A DNA stretch of 64,000 bases, taken from positions 2,852,001 to 2,916,000 of the forward strand of contig OX637345.1 of the NCBI GenBank assembly GCA_951799405.1, in the 5' to 3' direction. The notes under the pieces were generated by a model. That model was not told the origin of the DNA, ran no database searches, and saw only the letters and a list, made by a program, of their open reading frames with translations. Shown here piece by piece: positions 12,290-23,619 of this stretch (its first letter is position 1; each line of letters opens with the position of its first letter). Made by a program: the position numbers and the translations under genes. This DNA is from Agapetus fuscipes. Taxonomy: Eukaryota; Arthropoda; Insecta; Trichoptera; Glossosomatidae.

Positions 12290-12810
12290 ATTTATTTAGT
12301 GAGCGTTGTTTTGTGTGAATCACACCTCAAGAGCCCTATGCGAGCTTGGTCGTCACTACAGAAAGCTCCTAGTCTCAAGGAAGATTTCTGTAAGGCTGGA
12401 TGGACATTTGGTATAAGGTTCCTTGACTTATAGGTTGGTAAGCGGCTGACCACCCATGCTGTAAAAATGGTTCACTTTGCCAATGTCACCCCTGTCTCAG
12501 GGAAGGACGGCAAGAGTTGCAGGGTGTATGTCCATTTGAGATTTGGTTTTTATGTTGTAGGTTCACATGAGGCATGTGCAAGCGCGAACTTGTACGTGTC
12601 TGGTTGTGAGAATGCATGTAGTGTGAATCTCCAATGTAACATATCTTTGCAACTTAGATTAGATTAGATTAGATATAAGAAATTTTCAACTCAGCAAAGA
12701 GCATATTTGCAAATATAAATGGTACATTTTTTTGTACTCCGCCTGGATTTAAACCCACAAACTTTTATTTTCGAGTCCGAAGCGCTAACCGCATGGACTG
12801 GTCAATCATC
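12290..12810 (-). mobile_element. SINE-beta copy split by a LINE-3' module
   Basis: Parts 12290-12422 and 12674-12810 are the two halves of one reverse SINE-beta; the module at 12423-12673 lies between TTTGGTATAAGG and TATAAGAAATTTTC. Confidence 0.85.
12423..12673 (+). repeat. LINE-3' module copy, GATTA tail, inserted in a SINE-beta
   Basis: Belongs to the second subfamily (GTTCACATGAGGCATGTG, tail ATTAGATTAGATTAG). It splits the SINE-beta copy at 12290-12810. Confidence 0.85.
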
Positions 12811-12837
12811 GGTTATCCATCGTCGAAAGTAAGCCTT

Positions 12838-12957
12838 GTCAGTACTATGATTTTAAACACTGAAAGGGAAATCATTTGTTAAATGCTTAATGGGGTTTGA
12901 ACCCATCTCCTGTGGCTTTGAATGCATTCTACCAACTGAGCTATCAACCAAACGAAT
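12838..12957 (-). repeat. SINE-alpha head fragment, reverse
   Basis: GGGGTTTGAACCCATCTCC and CTACCAACTGAGCTATCAAC are the reversed B and A boxes. Confidence 0.75.
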
Positions 12958-12959
12958 GC

Positions 12960-14690
12960 AGTTTTGCAATATAATATAAGCGACGTTTTTCTAGTTTTGA
13001 GTACACATGGCACACGAGACAATAAAAATAAGTTCTCCATAGATTTACAGTACTAGTACCTTAATGGGTAGGAGTATATAAGATATTACACAAGTACAGT
13101 ATTGAATATCACAGATTACAGTAAAACAAACATTCACGGGACCGCAGCGTCCACAGCAAATCTTTACCACTAAGGTGCGCTTACAAATCAGAGTCAAATC
13201 ATAATCAAAACAGTAATTTCACACAAGGACATTAAAATTGACATTGCCGCTGGGATGGTTGAAGGGATAGGTGTCGGCACTCAAATTTGCGTTATCGAAC
13301 GGTTCGAATCCCGCCTGCGCCGTGTCCTGTCGACAATAAATTCGACCCTGTTTCAACAGATGTCATTGGGTAATTTTGACACAGATCCATTCTGTTTTCT
13401 TTAATCCATACAATCTTTCAATAAAATATGAAATTCCTTTATTTTTACAATTACAAATATCCTTTGCATTTTACATAACTTAAAAAAAAAGATCCACAAT
13501 AAATAAACAATCTCTTGATTTTTTGTTCTATTAATGATGATAATTCAAAACCATACCATACACATATTTATGAGCAATTTTTAAAATTGTTTAAGATTGT
13601 ACCAGCAAGGTTTATTCGGCATTTACAAAAAAAATTTAACCTGTTCCTACAAAGCAGGGACATGCACAGTATTTCAGCTATAGGTAGGCAATAATACAAG
13701 ATTTTTCCAATTTTCTGAAGAGCATGTATAACTTCATCATTAAAAATTATGCTTACTTATGTATCAGCCATATGTTTCAAGGTCTGAAGTTTATAACCGT
13801 TTCAGAGAAAAAATAATCCAATCCATTTCATACTGAATCAAGTACGGCAACAACTACTTGCCTTTAATGAGGATTGGCCACTGCTTCAAGTTACTTGGTT
13901 GTCCTCTTTACCTGTGAAATTAAATAGCTCATCACCTCACTCACCTTATGCGTGGTAAGAAGCTGCACTGTACGCACAGCTTAGTTAGGCGTTCGTACAT
14001 AGTTTTAAACTATCACCGATGATAGATTTAAAATTTATTTTCATAGAAAAATTGAAAAGAAATATAAGGGATAAAATTCAAGATAAAACATTTCAAAAAG
14101 AAGGCAAATTCTTTGTAAAAGGATTGTCAAATAGGTCAAGTTAGTGCTACCCATTTATAGAGTTGCCGCATGTCTGCAAAATATTAGAGGTTAGAATCCC
14201 GCTTCGATTCTGAGTAAAATCATTAATAACTCATTAAATAAAATATTTTTCTTTCCAAAATTTTGCAGAGATTTTGGCACGCAAGAACTAAAGTATGAAT
14301 TTCTTCAAGTAATTACTTAGACAGTATTATTATTTTAAGCTCAACCATATTTTAACTATATATAGTTTTATCATTTAAATATAGTTTTTTTTTTACAATA
14401 TACATCTCTATACTCTTGTCTAAGTATTTTTATAAGTACATTTTTTTTTCAATACAATTACAGTCTACGCAATAATCAACATTTTAAAATTAATTATTTA
14501 TGTCTAATATAATTAGATCAATGCTTTTTTTTATATCATTTAAGATTCTAGGATACACTTTTTTATTTATACTTAATATATTTAAAAAAAAATGCAAGAT
14601 AAATTCCTATTATACAGACACCAAATTCCGACGTGAGATTCAACACAACGCGACAGACACAAAATTTCATAACCTAATTTTTTTCAATAT
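12960..14690. other. AT-rich intergenic stretch
   Basis: A tRNA-like B box (GGTTCGAATCCCGCC near 13301-13315) and a SINE-alpha end near 13905-13995 are the only recognisable pieces. Confidence 0.5.
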
Positions 14691-14819
14691 GAACTGAAAA
14701 TGGAGTCTATTCATTAAAATTAGGAGGAAATGCATTGACATAAAATATCTGTGGACAAGAAACTATTTGAACAATAAAGACACTATATCCGTTTCAACTT
14801 AATTAATCACAAATCATCC

Positions 14820-15125
14820 ATGTTGAAAGCACCGGTTCCCATAGATCACCGAAGTTAAGCAACATTGGGCGCGGAGTAGTACTTGGATGGGCTACCGCTC
14901 AGGTACACTGCGTGTCGTTGTCGCATCTTGGACCGGTCCGTAGTCCAGTGGCAACACTTTACCAAAGACCGGTCACTGAAAGGTCCATCCAACCTTACAA
15001 CAACTGGGTCTTGCTTGAGAACTGGCGCTTTCTACAGCGACGACCAAGCTCGCAGAGGGCTCTTGAGGTGTGATGCACACAAAAACAGCGCTCACCAAAT
15101 AAAGCATCCTAATATTATTATTATT
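14820..15125 (+). mobile_element. SINE-beta, 5S-headed copy with internal deletion, TSD ATCC
   Basis: The 5S head lacks its first 14 or so bases. The tRNA-like part is cut after TCCAGTGGCAACACTTTACC, losing the B box. The flanking sequence is a repeat also present at 24600-24850 without the SINE, so the borders and the ATCC duplication (14816-14819, 15126-15129) are read directly. Confidence 0.88.
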
Positions 15126-15360
15126 ATCCTTAGTTAGAAAGAGAACAAAGATCTTCGCAGTATCATTTCGGTAACAAAAAAAACTTGCAAAAGGTGAAAC
15201 TATGAAATCTTTCTAGAAAATTGGCAGCATTGAAATGCATGCCTGTTTGAACGCTGTGCACACGCGTTTTCAATGTTTTGTGTTTTGAATATTTTAAATG
15301 TGCCGACTTCATACTGTCAAATTTTATGTCCGCTATATGTTGAATCTCAGATTATAAGTG

Positions 15361-15494
15361 AGTCGCATAGAATCAAATACGGCGATCTAGGATTTAAAGA
15401 AAAGAATATATGGAAATGATGAAAAATTAAATTCCTATCTTTCCATACATTTTTTTCATCTATAAAATAAGATTTATTTGATTCTATAGGACTC
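15361..15494. mobile_element. MITE F copy
   Basis: AGTCGCATAGAATCAAATAC at the left, TTTGATTCTATAGGACT at the right; palindromic interior. Confidence 0.7.
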
Positions 15495-16330
15495 AAGTGA
15501 AACCCTTTTGGTGACATTATAATAAAAATTTACCAAAGAATATTTAAAATAATTATTTCTAACTATCAACAATTCCAAAATTAATAATGTCTATTTTTAT
15601 TTAAATTGTTTGTTGTTGTTTCTAGTACTTCCTATATAATACATTAAATAAATTATCCATTTAGTTTTATTTATTCATTTCTGTCTACCATTTATGCTAC
15701 AATTCCTTAGTGTTGAGAAACATTGATTTTTCAGATTTTTGTATAGAAATATACATTTTTAAAAAGGCTCAGAAGTTTTGTGTTTTTTTTTTGGTTAAAG
15801 CACTCGGGTGTTAAAAAGTATTGCTTCAAGATCAGGTTGAAAGTTTTAAAATTATTTTCATCAAAATGTTTATTTTAATTTTTTTGGAAAATAAAATCAA
15901 TGCCAGATTCTACCAATATATTTAATATTCACTGTCAAGCATTTGATTGTTTTAATGCAACCTTTTTGCACCAATAGTCTATTTAAAATTTAAATATTGG
16001 TTCAACCGAGCATTGAGGTTTAAATCAAGTTTGTACGCAAGTCTTTTTTTTAGAGTTTGGGTTCGTTTCTACACTAGAAATGTTCCCTAAATACATTTTT
16101 AACATCAATACTATTTTATTAATACATCTTGTATGAAATAATGGTGTTGAATGCTGTTTTTACTTTACTGAACTAACAACGTAACAGAATTTTAAAAATT
16201 CCTTTTTTTTTACTAAGCTTCAATGAAGAAATAGAAAAGGATGAGCATTTATTTATTTATTTTCAAAATACAGGCAACTCCTGTTCATTGCGACACTGGT
16301 TTGTAAATATTTGTTGTAACACAATATTTT
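15495..16330. other. AT-rich stretch, nothing recognised
   Basis: No gene or repeat I can support. Confidence 0.55.
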
Positions 16331-16627
16331 ATCCAGTCAATAGCTCAGTTCATAGAATGCTTGCGTTCCACGCTAGAGATCTCAGGTTCGATCCCAACTA
16401 AGAAATGATTTCCCATTTCAAGTTTCTTTCAAATAAAAACTAAAAATATTAGCAAAGTTTACTTTAACGTCAAAAGGAATAAGGACCAGCTTCATCAGAA
16501 GCTAGAAAACCTTCACTTCAAGTGAATTAGTTGACATAAGGCCAGCCCCTTACCTGTGAAAATAAATTGGTTCTACACGCCACATGCGATCCCTTTGAGA
16601 ATGGTTGCATTATTTTTGTGCAACGTA
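16331..16627 (+). mobile_element. SINE-alpha copy, target of TA-1 copy 1
   Basis: CAATAGCTCAGTTCATAGAA to GGTTGCATTATTTTTGTGC; its last bases (TAGTTGC) reappear at 21555 beyond the TA-1 element. Confidence 0.8.
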
Positions 16628-17222
16628 GGTAAAACCACCAGTAGATGACACCTTAAGGGTTTATTAGTATGTCTATAGACATAGTTTGGTATGAAATCAT
16701 CTTACAGGGCGTTTCTACTTGGTAATATTTGCGCAATATATTACACTTTCAGAATATGACAAGAATTGTATAAATAGAACTGATGCGTATTTTATATATA
16801 TTTTTTAATAAAATAAGGGTAGTAACTTAGTAGTTGGCACCTAGTAAAAACCAAAATATTTAGTAGTTGACACTTGTTATTTTCAGTAGTTGACATAGTA
16901 TAGTTTCCTTTTGTCGGTGGCATCTACAAAACGAAAGAAAAATAATTCGATAGTTGACACCTAAATCTCTAATAGTTCCACCTCCTGACAACTACTGAAC
17001 AAAACGGTTTTAAATTATTTTAGAAGATATAATAGAGTAATTAAATGTATAAGCAGCAAGATGACACATCAATTATACGATATTAATCAATTTCATGAAA
17101 ATCCATTAGTTGACAGCACATGTCAACTACTCAATCTTCAGTCGTTTTAAGAATCAGTAAATGACATGACCCCTTATTTACCTATTTAATTATTGTTTGT
17201 CATGTTAAATGACATGCATTCA
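16628..17222 (-). mobile_element. TA-1 element copy 1, left part
   Basis: Starts GGTAAAACCACCAGTA after TA at 16626-16627. It continues past the LINE at 21213-21554, ending GGTTTTACCT before TA. Total length without the LINE is about 932 bp. The interior holds at least seven TAGTTGACA-type motifs in both orientations between 16840 and 17140. It inserted in the 3' end of a SINE-alpha copy (16331-16627). No transposase ORF was seen. Confidence 0.88.
16840..17140. repeat. Cluster of TAGTTGACA motifs in TA-1
   Basis: AGTAGTTGGCAC, AGTAGTTGACAC, AGTAGTTGACAT, ATAGTTGACACC, TTAGTTGACAGC plus reversed CAACTACT copies. The same set occurs at 52860-53180. Confidence 0.85.
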
Positions 17223-17829
17223 TATAAAGAAGAAGAAGAGTGTGCGCGTACAAACGTCATTAAATTGAACTCTCTGAGAATTAAATTCTATCTGAGTCGA
17301 AATATAAATGGAAACATCAAAAATTACATTCTCTCTATTTTTCCATAGATATCTATATTTAAATGAGTAGGTACCTAAAAAAAAAAAATACATCATTGAA
17401 TTAAATAAGGGATCAAAAGAGTCTGCAGGCGTATAAAGACAAGATAATTTGGATGTGAAGTTTTTAAAGGGAAAGGCAATAGTTTGTGTTTGCATCTTTT
17501 CAAGAAAAATTTTTGGTACATAACCTCAACTATTTTAAAAATTTTTTGGAACAAAAACAAAATTATTGGAAGGAAAAAAATACAACTTGTGTCCTACCTA
17601 CCTGATTCAAGAGGACAACATGGCACATGACGCTAAATTAAAATTGTGGACTTTTATATGGACAATGTATTATTGGTTTTTTTTAACTATTTTTATTTTT
17701 TTTCTTTGTATATTTATTAACTTTACTTTTAACTTTTTTATGTTTCAATTTTATGTTTTTTAGCTATCTATTTTTTGTTCTGTGTACTATATTTACTAAC
17801 TTAAGTTTTTCAAATTTTGTTATGTAGAA

Positions 17830-20800
17830 ATGGCCACCCACAATAATTTTGTACGTGCACGTTGTGGAAATGCCGCCACTAATTTTCATAGAAAGAATGA
17901 ATGGGTTTTCGGGACATGGAATGTAAGGAAGATGAATGATTGCAAGGAGAAAGAAATTATGAATGTAATGAAAGAGAAACGAATAAAAGTAATGGGTGTG
18001 ACTGAAACAAAAATGAAAGGGAATGGTGAGAAAGTATTAGTGAACGGTGAATTGTATATTTGGTCAGGTGTGGAAGATGGGAATGAAAGGCAAGGTGTAG
18101 GTGTGATTGTGAGTGAGTGTGTAAAAGGATGTATAACAGGTTATCGAAGAATTTCTCCTAGGATTTTGGTTGTCAAATTCAAAATTAACAGTTTGAGACT
18201 TTTCTTGGTTGCCTGTTATGCTCCTGTTGATTCAGAGTGTATGGAGGTGAGAATGAGTTTTTGGAATGAATTGAATGCGGTTGTGCATGAAAGGAAGAAT
18301 AATGAAAACATTGTAATTTTAGGTGATATGAATGGATGGATAGGTGCACAGAGAGATGAATGTTTGAAAATAATTGGTCCTGGTGGGAGAGGTGTAGTCA
18401 ATGATAATGGGCGACATCTGATTGCTTTGTGTGCGGAGCACAGTCTTTTTGCATCGAATACTTGGTTTCGGCATAAGGATGTGCATCTGTACACGAGGCA
18501 GATTGTGGGAAGTCGCACAATCATTGACTACATCTGTGTGGATGAAAGATTGAGAGGAGCCGTAAGAGATAGCCGTGTCTACCGGGGGCCTGAAATAGGC
18601 AGTGACCACTATCTCTTATGTGCTAAAATAATGATTGGTGAAGTAAGAAAGAAGAAACGCAAGAGGCAAGTAAGATTGCCTAGAATAAAAGTAGAAAGGC
18701 TGAATGAAGAAAATGTGAAAGAGAAGTATGTATCAGAGCTCCACAAAATTTTAAGTGTGAGTGAACTTGAGAAGAGTGTGTGTGGAAAAGATATTGAAAG
18801 TATGTGGAAAGATCTGAAAGAAGGAATGACTGAATGCGCTAAAAAAGCTTGTGGGGTAACGAAAGGTGGAAGATTGAAAGGAGATGCCTGGTGGAATGAT
18901 AGAGTGAAAGAAGCTGTGAAAGTTAAGAAAAAGTGTTATGAAAATTGGCTGAATGATAGAAATGATAGAAAGCTAGAAGACGAATATAAGACAGCTAAGA
19001 GAATGGCGAAGACTATAATTTATGAAAGCAAGATGAATGAACAAAGAAAGATTGATGAAAGGATTAACAGAAGTTTCACCGACAGTAAGAAGGAATTTTG
19101 GAGGTGGATCAATGCGGATAAAAATAAATCTTCTGCATTGACCACTCCGGGAGTCAAAAGTGCTGCCGGTGAGATGGTATGGGAGAATGAAGAAGTATGC
19201 AAGAGATGGAAGAACTATTTTCAAGAAATTTTTGGTCAGGGTGAAAGAAGAATTTATGAACAGATAGATGAAGAGAATGAATTGAATATTTTGAAAGAAG
19301 AAATGAAAGTGTCTATTTCACGTCTGAAGAATGGGAAGTCTGCTGGGTTTGATGGTATAAATGGTGAAATGTTGAAAGCAGGAGGTGAATGTGTGATAGA
19401 TTGGATGGTTGAATTATGTAAGCTTTGTGTGAATGCAGGAGTAGTACCGATGGATTGGAGGAAGGCAGTCATTGTTCCCATTTACAAAGGTAAAGGGGAC
19501 AAAAAAGACTGTCAGAACTTCAGACCAATCAGTCTACTCAGTATACCAGGAAAAGTCTTCTGTAAGGTGATTATAAAAAATGTGATTCTGACTACTAGTG
19601 AAAGGATTTCCGATATACAGTCCGGCTTTATGGCCGGTAGAGGCTGTGTTGATCAGATTTTTACTCTACGACAACTTGTTGAAAAACAATTGTCGATGAG
19701 GCGGAAGCTGTTCACGGCCTTTGTAGATCTGGAAAAGGCTTTTGACTCAGTGGACAGAGGTATGTTATGGGATGTTTTGAAAGCATACGGAGTGAATGGG
19801 GCTCTCCTAGGTGCGGTGCATGCAAACTATGAAAATAGTAAGGCATGTGTCCGTATTGATGGTGAGTATAGTGAGTGGTTTGAAGTGTATAAGGGTGTGA
19901 GGCAAGGATGTGTGATGAGTCCATGGCTATTTAACATAGTTATGGACAAGTGTGTCAGGGATGCTAGACTTAATGATTGTGGATTGATGATAGGAGAGAG
20001 CAAAGTGAGTGTTCTACTGTATGCAGATGATGCAGTTCTTGTATCTGATTCTGCAGTAGAATTGCAAACAATGCTCTCTAGATTGAATGAAGCTTTGTTA
20101 GGTAACCATTTGAAGTTGAATGCAAGTAAGACGAAAGTATTGATTTTTGAAAGAGATGATGAAAATATGAATTATGAATTTAAAATTAATGGAATGAATG
20201 TTGATGTCGTAAATGAGTTTGTATACCTGGGAAGTAAGTTTGAAAAAGATGGAAGAATGACCGGTGAGTTTGAAAGAAGAATAATGAAAGGCAGGTGTGT
20301 ACTGGGTGCGACCGCTTGCATCGCCAGGAACCAAAATCTCTCAAAAAATGTTAGATTGGCGGTGCACGGTGGTATACTAGTGCCAACCTTGTTGTATGGA
20401 AGTGAAGCCTGGACGGTGAGTGAAAGGGAAATTAGTAAAGTCCATACAGTAGAAATGGACTATCTAAGAAGTATGATTGGGAAAAAACGAAGTGACAGGG
20501 TGAGGAATGATTTTGTAAGAGAAGAATGTGGTGTAAGGGAAAGTGTGAAAGTGAAGATTAAAAGAAGTATGTTAAGATGGTTCGGGCATTTGGAGAGAAT
20601 GAGTGATGAAAGATTGACGAAGAAAGTATATGTTGCTAGAATAGATGGATGTCGTGGTAGAGGAAGACCGAGAAAAGTATGGAAGGATCAAATCTCTGAA
20701 ATAGCGAATGAATGGGAAATCCAGAGTCATAATAAAAGAAGGACTTGTATGAAAAAGATTATGACTCTGGATGAAATGAAAGAAGTATGCAAGGACAGGA

Positions 20801-20835
20801 AGAAGTGGCGGCTAATCTGCAATGCTGATTTTTAA
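17830..20835 (+). CDS. LINE polyprotein: AP-like endonuclease plus reverse transcriptase, intact
   Basis: The 1001-residue protein nicks the target and primes reverse transcription of its own RNA. The endonuclease domain (about residues 25-265) shows WNVRK, VTETKMKG, ILGDMNGW and SDHYLL. The reverse transcriptase (about 440-790) shows PIYKGKGDKKDCQNFRPISL, FVDLEKAFDSVD, GVRQGCVMSPWLFN, the catalytic LLYADDAVLV near residue 731, and KLNASKTKV. The C-terminal region has [14 protein letters not shown] and [13 protein letters not shown], common in RTE-type proteins. No stops or frameshifts, so it could be active. An upstream 65-codon ORF at 17566 has no recognised domain and I do not call it. Clade assignment is by motif and layout only. 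Confidence 0.95.
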   Translation: MATHNNFVRARCGNAATNFHRKNEWVFGTWNVRKMNDCKEKEIMNVMKEKRIKVMGVTETKMKGNGEKVLVNGELYIWSGVEDGNERQGVGVIVSECVKGCITGYRRISPRILVVKFKINSLRLFLVACYAPVDSECMEVRMSFWNELNAVVHERKNNENIVILGDMNGWIGAQRDECLKIIGPGGRGVVNDNGRHLIALCAEHSLFASNTWFRHKDVHLYTRQIVGSRTIIDYICVDERLRGAVRDSRVYRGPEIGSDHYLLCAKIMIGEVRKKKRKRQVRLPRIKVERLNEENVKEKYVSELHKILSVSELEKSVCGKDIESMWKDLKEGMTECAKKACGVTKGGRLKGDAWWNDRVKEAVKVKKKCYENWLNDRNDRKLEDEYKTAKRMAKTIIYESKMNEQRKIDERINRSFTDSKKEFWRWINADKNKSSALTTPGVKSAAGEMVWENEEVCKRWKNYFQEIFGQGERRIYEQIDEENELNILKEEMKVSISRLKNGKSAGFDGINGEMLKAGGECVIDWMVELCKLCVNAGVVPMDWRKAVIVPIYKGKGDKKDCQNFRPISLLSIPGKVFCKVIIKNVILTTSERISDIQSGFMAGRGCVDQIFTLRQLVEKQLSMRRKLFTAFVDLEKAFDSVDRGMLWDVLKAYGVNGALLGAVHANYENSKACVRIDGEYSEWFEVYKGVRQGCVMSPWLFNIVMDKCVRDARLNDCGLMIGESKVSVLLYADDAVLVSDSAVELQTMLSRLNEALLGNHLKLNASKTKVLIFERDDENMNYEFKINGMNVDVVNEFVYLGSKFEKDGRMTGEFERRIMKGRCVLGATACIARNQNLSKNVRLAVHGGILVPTLLYGSEAWTVSEREISKVHTVEMDYLRSMIGKKRSDRVRNDFVREECGVRESVKVKIKRSMLRWFGHLERMSDERLTKKVYVARIDGCRGRGRPRKVWKDQISEIANEWEIQSHNKRRTCMKKIMTLDEMKEVCKDRKKWRLICNADF

Positions 20836-20957
20836 TGTTGGTTTATTGGCTTGCTACATTTTTTGCATAAGACATTTCTTTTTTTTTACTTTTTTTGTAT
20901 AGATTTATTTTTAAGGTTTTGTTGTTTTCTTATACTTAAATGTTATTTTTACTTGTA

Positions 20958-21212
20958 TTCCTTGACTAATAGGTTGGTATGAGGCTGACCACCCATACTG
21001 TAAAAAATGGTTCACTTTGCCAATGTCACCCCTGTTTCAGGGAATGTCGGCAAGAGTTGCAGGGCTTATGTTCATTTGAGGTTTGGATTTTATTTGTAAG
21101 TACACAATCAGCATTTGTAAGCGCGAACTACACGTGTTTGTTTGTGGGCATACATCTGAGAGCTTTGAATGAATATATCCTTGCAACTTAGATTATAGAT
21201 TATAGATTATAG
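20958..21212 (+). repeat. LINE-3' module (about 240 bp) within the intact LINE
   Basis: Starts CCTTGACTAATAGGTTGGTA, contains GGTTCACTTTGCCAATGTCA and ends CTTGCAACTTAGATTATAG. The same unit with the same 5' start recurs at least 13 more times in the window, mostly without any LINE ORF attached. Confidence 0.9.
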
Positions 21213-21554
21213 ATTCACACTTCAGACTCTAATATAAAGGATCCAATTAATATTTATTCATAATTATAAAATATTACGTACCTTTCCAACATTAATCTTT
21301 CGGCTTGCTCTTAACAAATTGCACAAGAAAATAACAATAAATATGGCGCAACACGACCGGCCGTCATGGATCGAACGCTGTGACTGACGATGACGTTAAG
21401 ACGCCTTGGATAGTTTTTGTCGGTGTCGCTAGATGTCTATACTATTTCATAAACACAATGTCTATCTTTGGTTACTTGTTTTATTCTTGTTATTTCAGTT
21501 TCTTTGTCAAAGTGTCAACTATTGATGCAGTGTCAATTACTGGTGGTTTTACCT
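21213..21554 (-). mobile_element. TA-1 element copy 1, right part
   Basis: Resumes after the LINE with ATTCACACTTCAGACTC and ends with GTCAACTATTGATGCAGTGT and TACTGGTGGTTTTACCT, followed by TA and the SINE-alpha end TAGTTGC. It matches the copy at 52435 base for base over long stretches, in reverse orientation. Confidence 0.88.
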
Positions 21555-21734
21555 TAGTTGCATTTTTTTTTGCATTTCGAGACAATTTTTTCAATGAAAA
21601 AAATTCACATTCCTTTTTCGAAGCGGAAGAAATTCTCTAATAAAATTGTTATTTCATATTTAAAGGTATTTTTAACCTTCCGATCTTATTTTAAATGCCT
21701 CATTGATTCTGGAATTTCCCTTATTGTAGCTATT

Positions 21735-21883
21735 TTGTCCAAGAATGCGGTGGGCAGACAATGTGGAGGCCGACGCAAAAGTCCTGGGAGTGAGAGGACC
21801 ATGGAGGGAAGCAGCACAAGACAGAGAGTCCTGGAGGATCGTGGTGTGGGAGGCCCTAAGCCTTCAAGGCTTTTGAACTAAAG
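21735..21883 (+). pseudogene. LINE ORF C-terminal fragment
   Basis: Encodes VLGVRGPWREAAQDRESWRI then VVWEALSLQGF and a stop, typical of the extreme C-terminus of a non-LTR retroelement protein. The rest is missing. Confidence 0.65.
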
Positions 21884-23619
21884 AAACTAAGCTATGTTCG
21901 GAACACATATCAACAGAAGTTACCCGTATTCCAACTAGTATTAGATGTTCTAAAATGGCTATTTAATAAAAAAAAACTCTATAAATTACTTCTGAATTTA
22001 GTTTGCATATAATGCTACAAGCTGTCATTAAATCTCATTTCTTGATTACTAAAAAATACAGTGAAACCTCATTCTAGTTTAATCTATTTCAAAATGAATA
22101 GGAAACTTACTAATATCAAAGTTATTTTATATTTTCTTAATGCACCATTTCAATTAAATTTTCAAAAAAATATGTACCTATGTTCAAATTTTTTTGTCAA
22201 AATAATGGACTCTGAACATTCAAAATATCCCGTAAGTGATGTCACACATAGTAAATTAAAAAATGGATTCCCGATAATCAGAGATTTTTTCTAGTTCACA
22301 GCACTGTCAGCCCATACAATTGCTGGTAATGCTAAATGCAGTACGGCGCACTTTATTGTATTTACAAACTACCTAAATAATATTGTACGGAAATTATGAA
22401 GCTCTGTCATGTTTTTAAGCCAGCCAAGTAACATCACATTTATTCCCTACATTTCAAATATTCCGAGTCCATTTTGAAAATTAATGAATTCAAAGAAAAC
22501 AAAACAATTTTAAAAGGAGATCTTCAACTTTTTTTAAATCAAAGAAATAAGTACAATATATTTGTGGCAACAGCCATTGATCAATATAAAAGATATAAAT
22601 GGAGCATCTGAGCCGATTTGTGTCCCAAAAAAGAGAGCACTCTAGGGCGCACTCTTCATACAAACGAGGTTTTGTTATAATCAGTTTCTAGGCAGCCGTC
22701 ATATTTATGTTTTTTTTTTAAATATGACATTAATATTTTATATTGTCAAAGTTTTTCATTGTTTACCTATTATTCAATTTCATGGTACGTTTGTTGATAT
22801 GGAAAAAAAAACAGAAGTAAGCCATCTAAGTCTTTTATATTGATTGATGGCATTTTTTTTTAAAAATAAGATAAATGTAAGGGAAACAAAGAGAATTTTT
22901 AACACATTTCGTTGGTTTCCTTATATTTATTTTATTAAAAAAAAATTTACATTTCCGAGTTTGATTTTATTAAACTCAAATAGGTACATGCATTGTTCTA
23001 TTTTACAGCTTTTTTCATACAAAATTAACATGAAATAAAAACTAAATATTTGTTTTTCAGTGATATTGATTGCAATTTTTTATCAATTTTTAAATTTGAC
23101 ATTCGCCAACGGTATTTTATTTAATTTATTTATTTTTCCATCCATTTCGTATTGTGCGTCATTTCAAATATACTTCAAAAATATATATATAATAAATATA
23201 TATAAAATAAAATATATAAAATAAAATATATATAAAATAAAATATATAATACTTCAAAAAATGCCTCAACATTTTCATCTGACCGGTCCACAGTGCTTTT
23301 CATGGTTTTTGCTTTTGAAAAAAAGGGAGTCGATTGAAAAAAGAAATTTAAGTGTAAACAGTCTAAAATGAAATATAGTTATTATTAAAATTAAGTACTA
23401 ATAGATTTTTTTTAAAAAGTTTTAAAATTTTTTTTTCTAAAAGGATGGCTGGATTTATTGTGATATAAATTTTTCAAAAAACATTAAAAATTAGGTACGT
23501 AGCCTATATTGACCAAATTTTAGGGATTTGCATATATTTTTTGCAATCAACATTTTAGGTCTATAGAACCAAATGTGGAAACCTAGGATTTTCTTTCCAA
23601 AAATGAGTCAAATGTAATG
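21884..23619. other. Very AT-rich intergenic stretch
   Basis: Long A/T runs and one simple repeat; short ORFs only. Confidence 0.55.
23178..23252. repeat. AT-rich simple repeat (TATATAAAATAAAA)
   Basis: Imperfect TATAAAATAAAATA units. Confidence 0.85.

Larger units (their letters stand above)
17223..21212 (+). mobile_element. Full-length RTE-like LINE, 3990 bp, TSD ATTCA
   Basis: The borders are fixed by the second copy of the host TA-1 element (52435-54799), where the empty site reads GCATTCACACTTCAG. The five bases ATTCA are duplicated (17218-17222, 21213-21217). Layout: 607-bp 5' UTR, one 1001-codon ORF, 377-bp 3' part ending in the LINE-3' module and a (GATTATA)n tail. Single ORF, short 3' UTR and short-tandem tail are typical of the RTE clade. 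Confidence 0.93.

Noticed and set aside
17566..17763. Small ORF upstream of the LINE polyprotein as an ORF1
   Set aside because: 65 codons, phenylalanine-rich from T-runs, no RNA-binding motif; RTE elements often lack ORF1.
20979..21191. A conserved 70-residue protein recurring on both strands ([15 protein letters not shown])
   Set aside because: It recurs because the LINE-3' module is repeated; other copies carry frameshifts and no start context, so it is not a gene.
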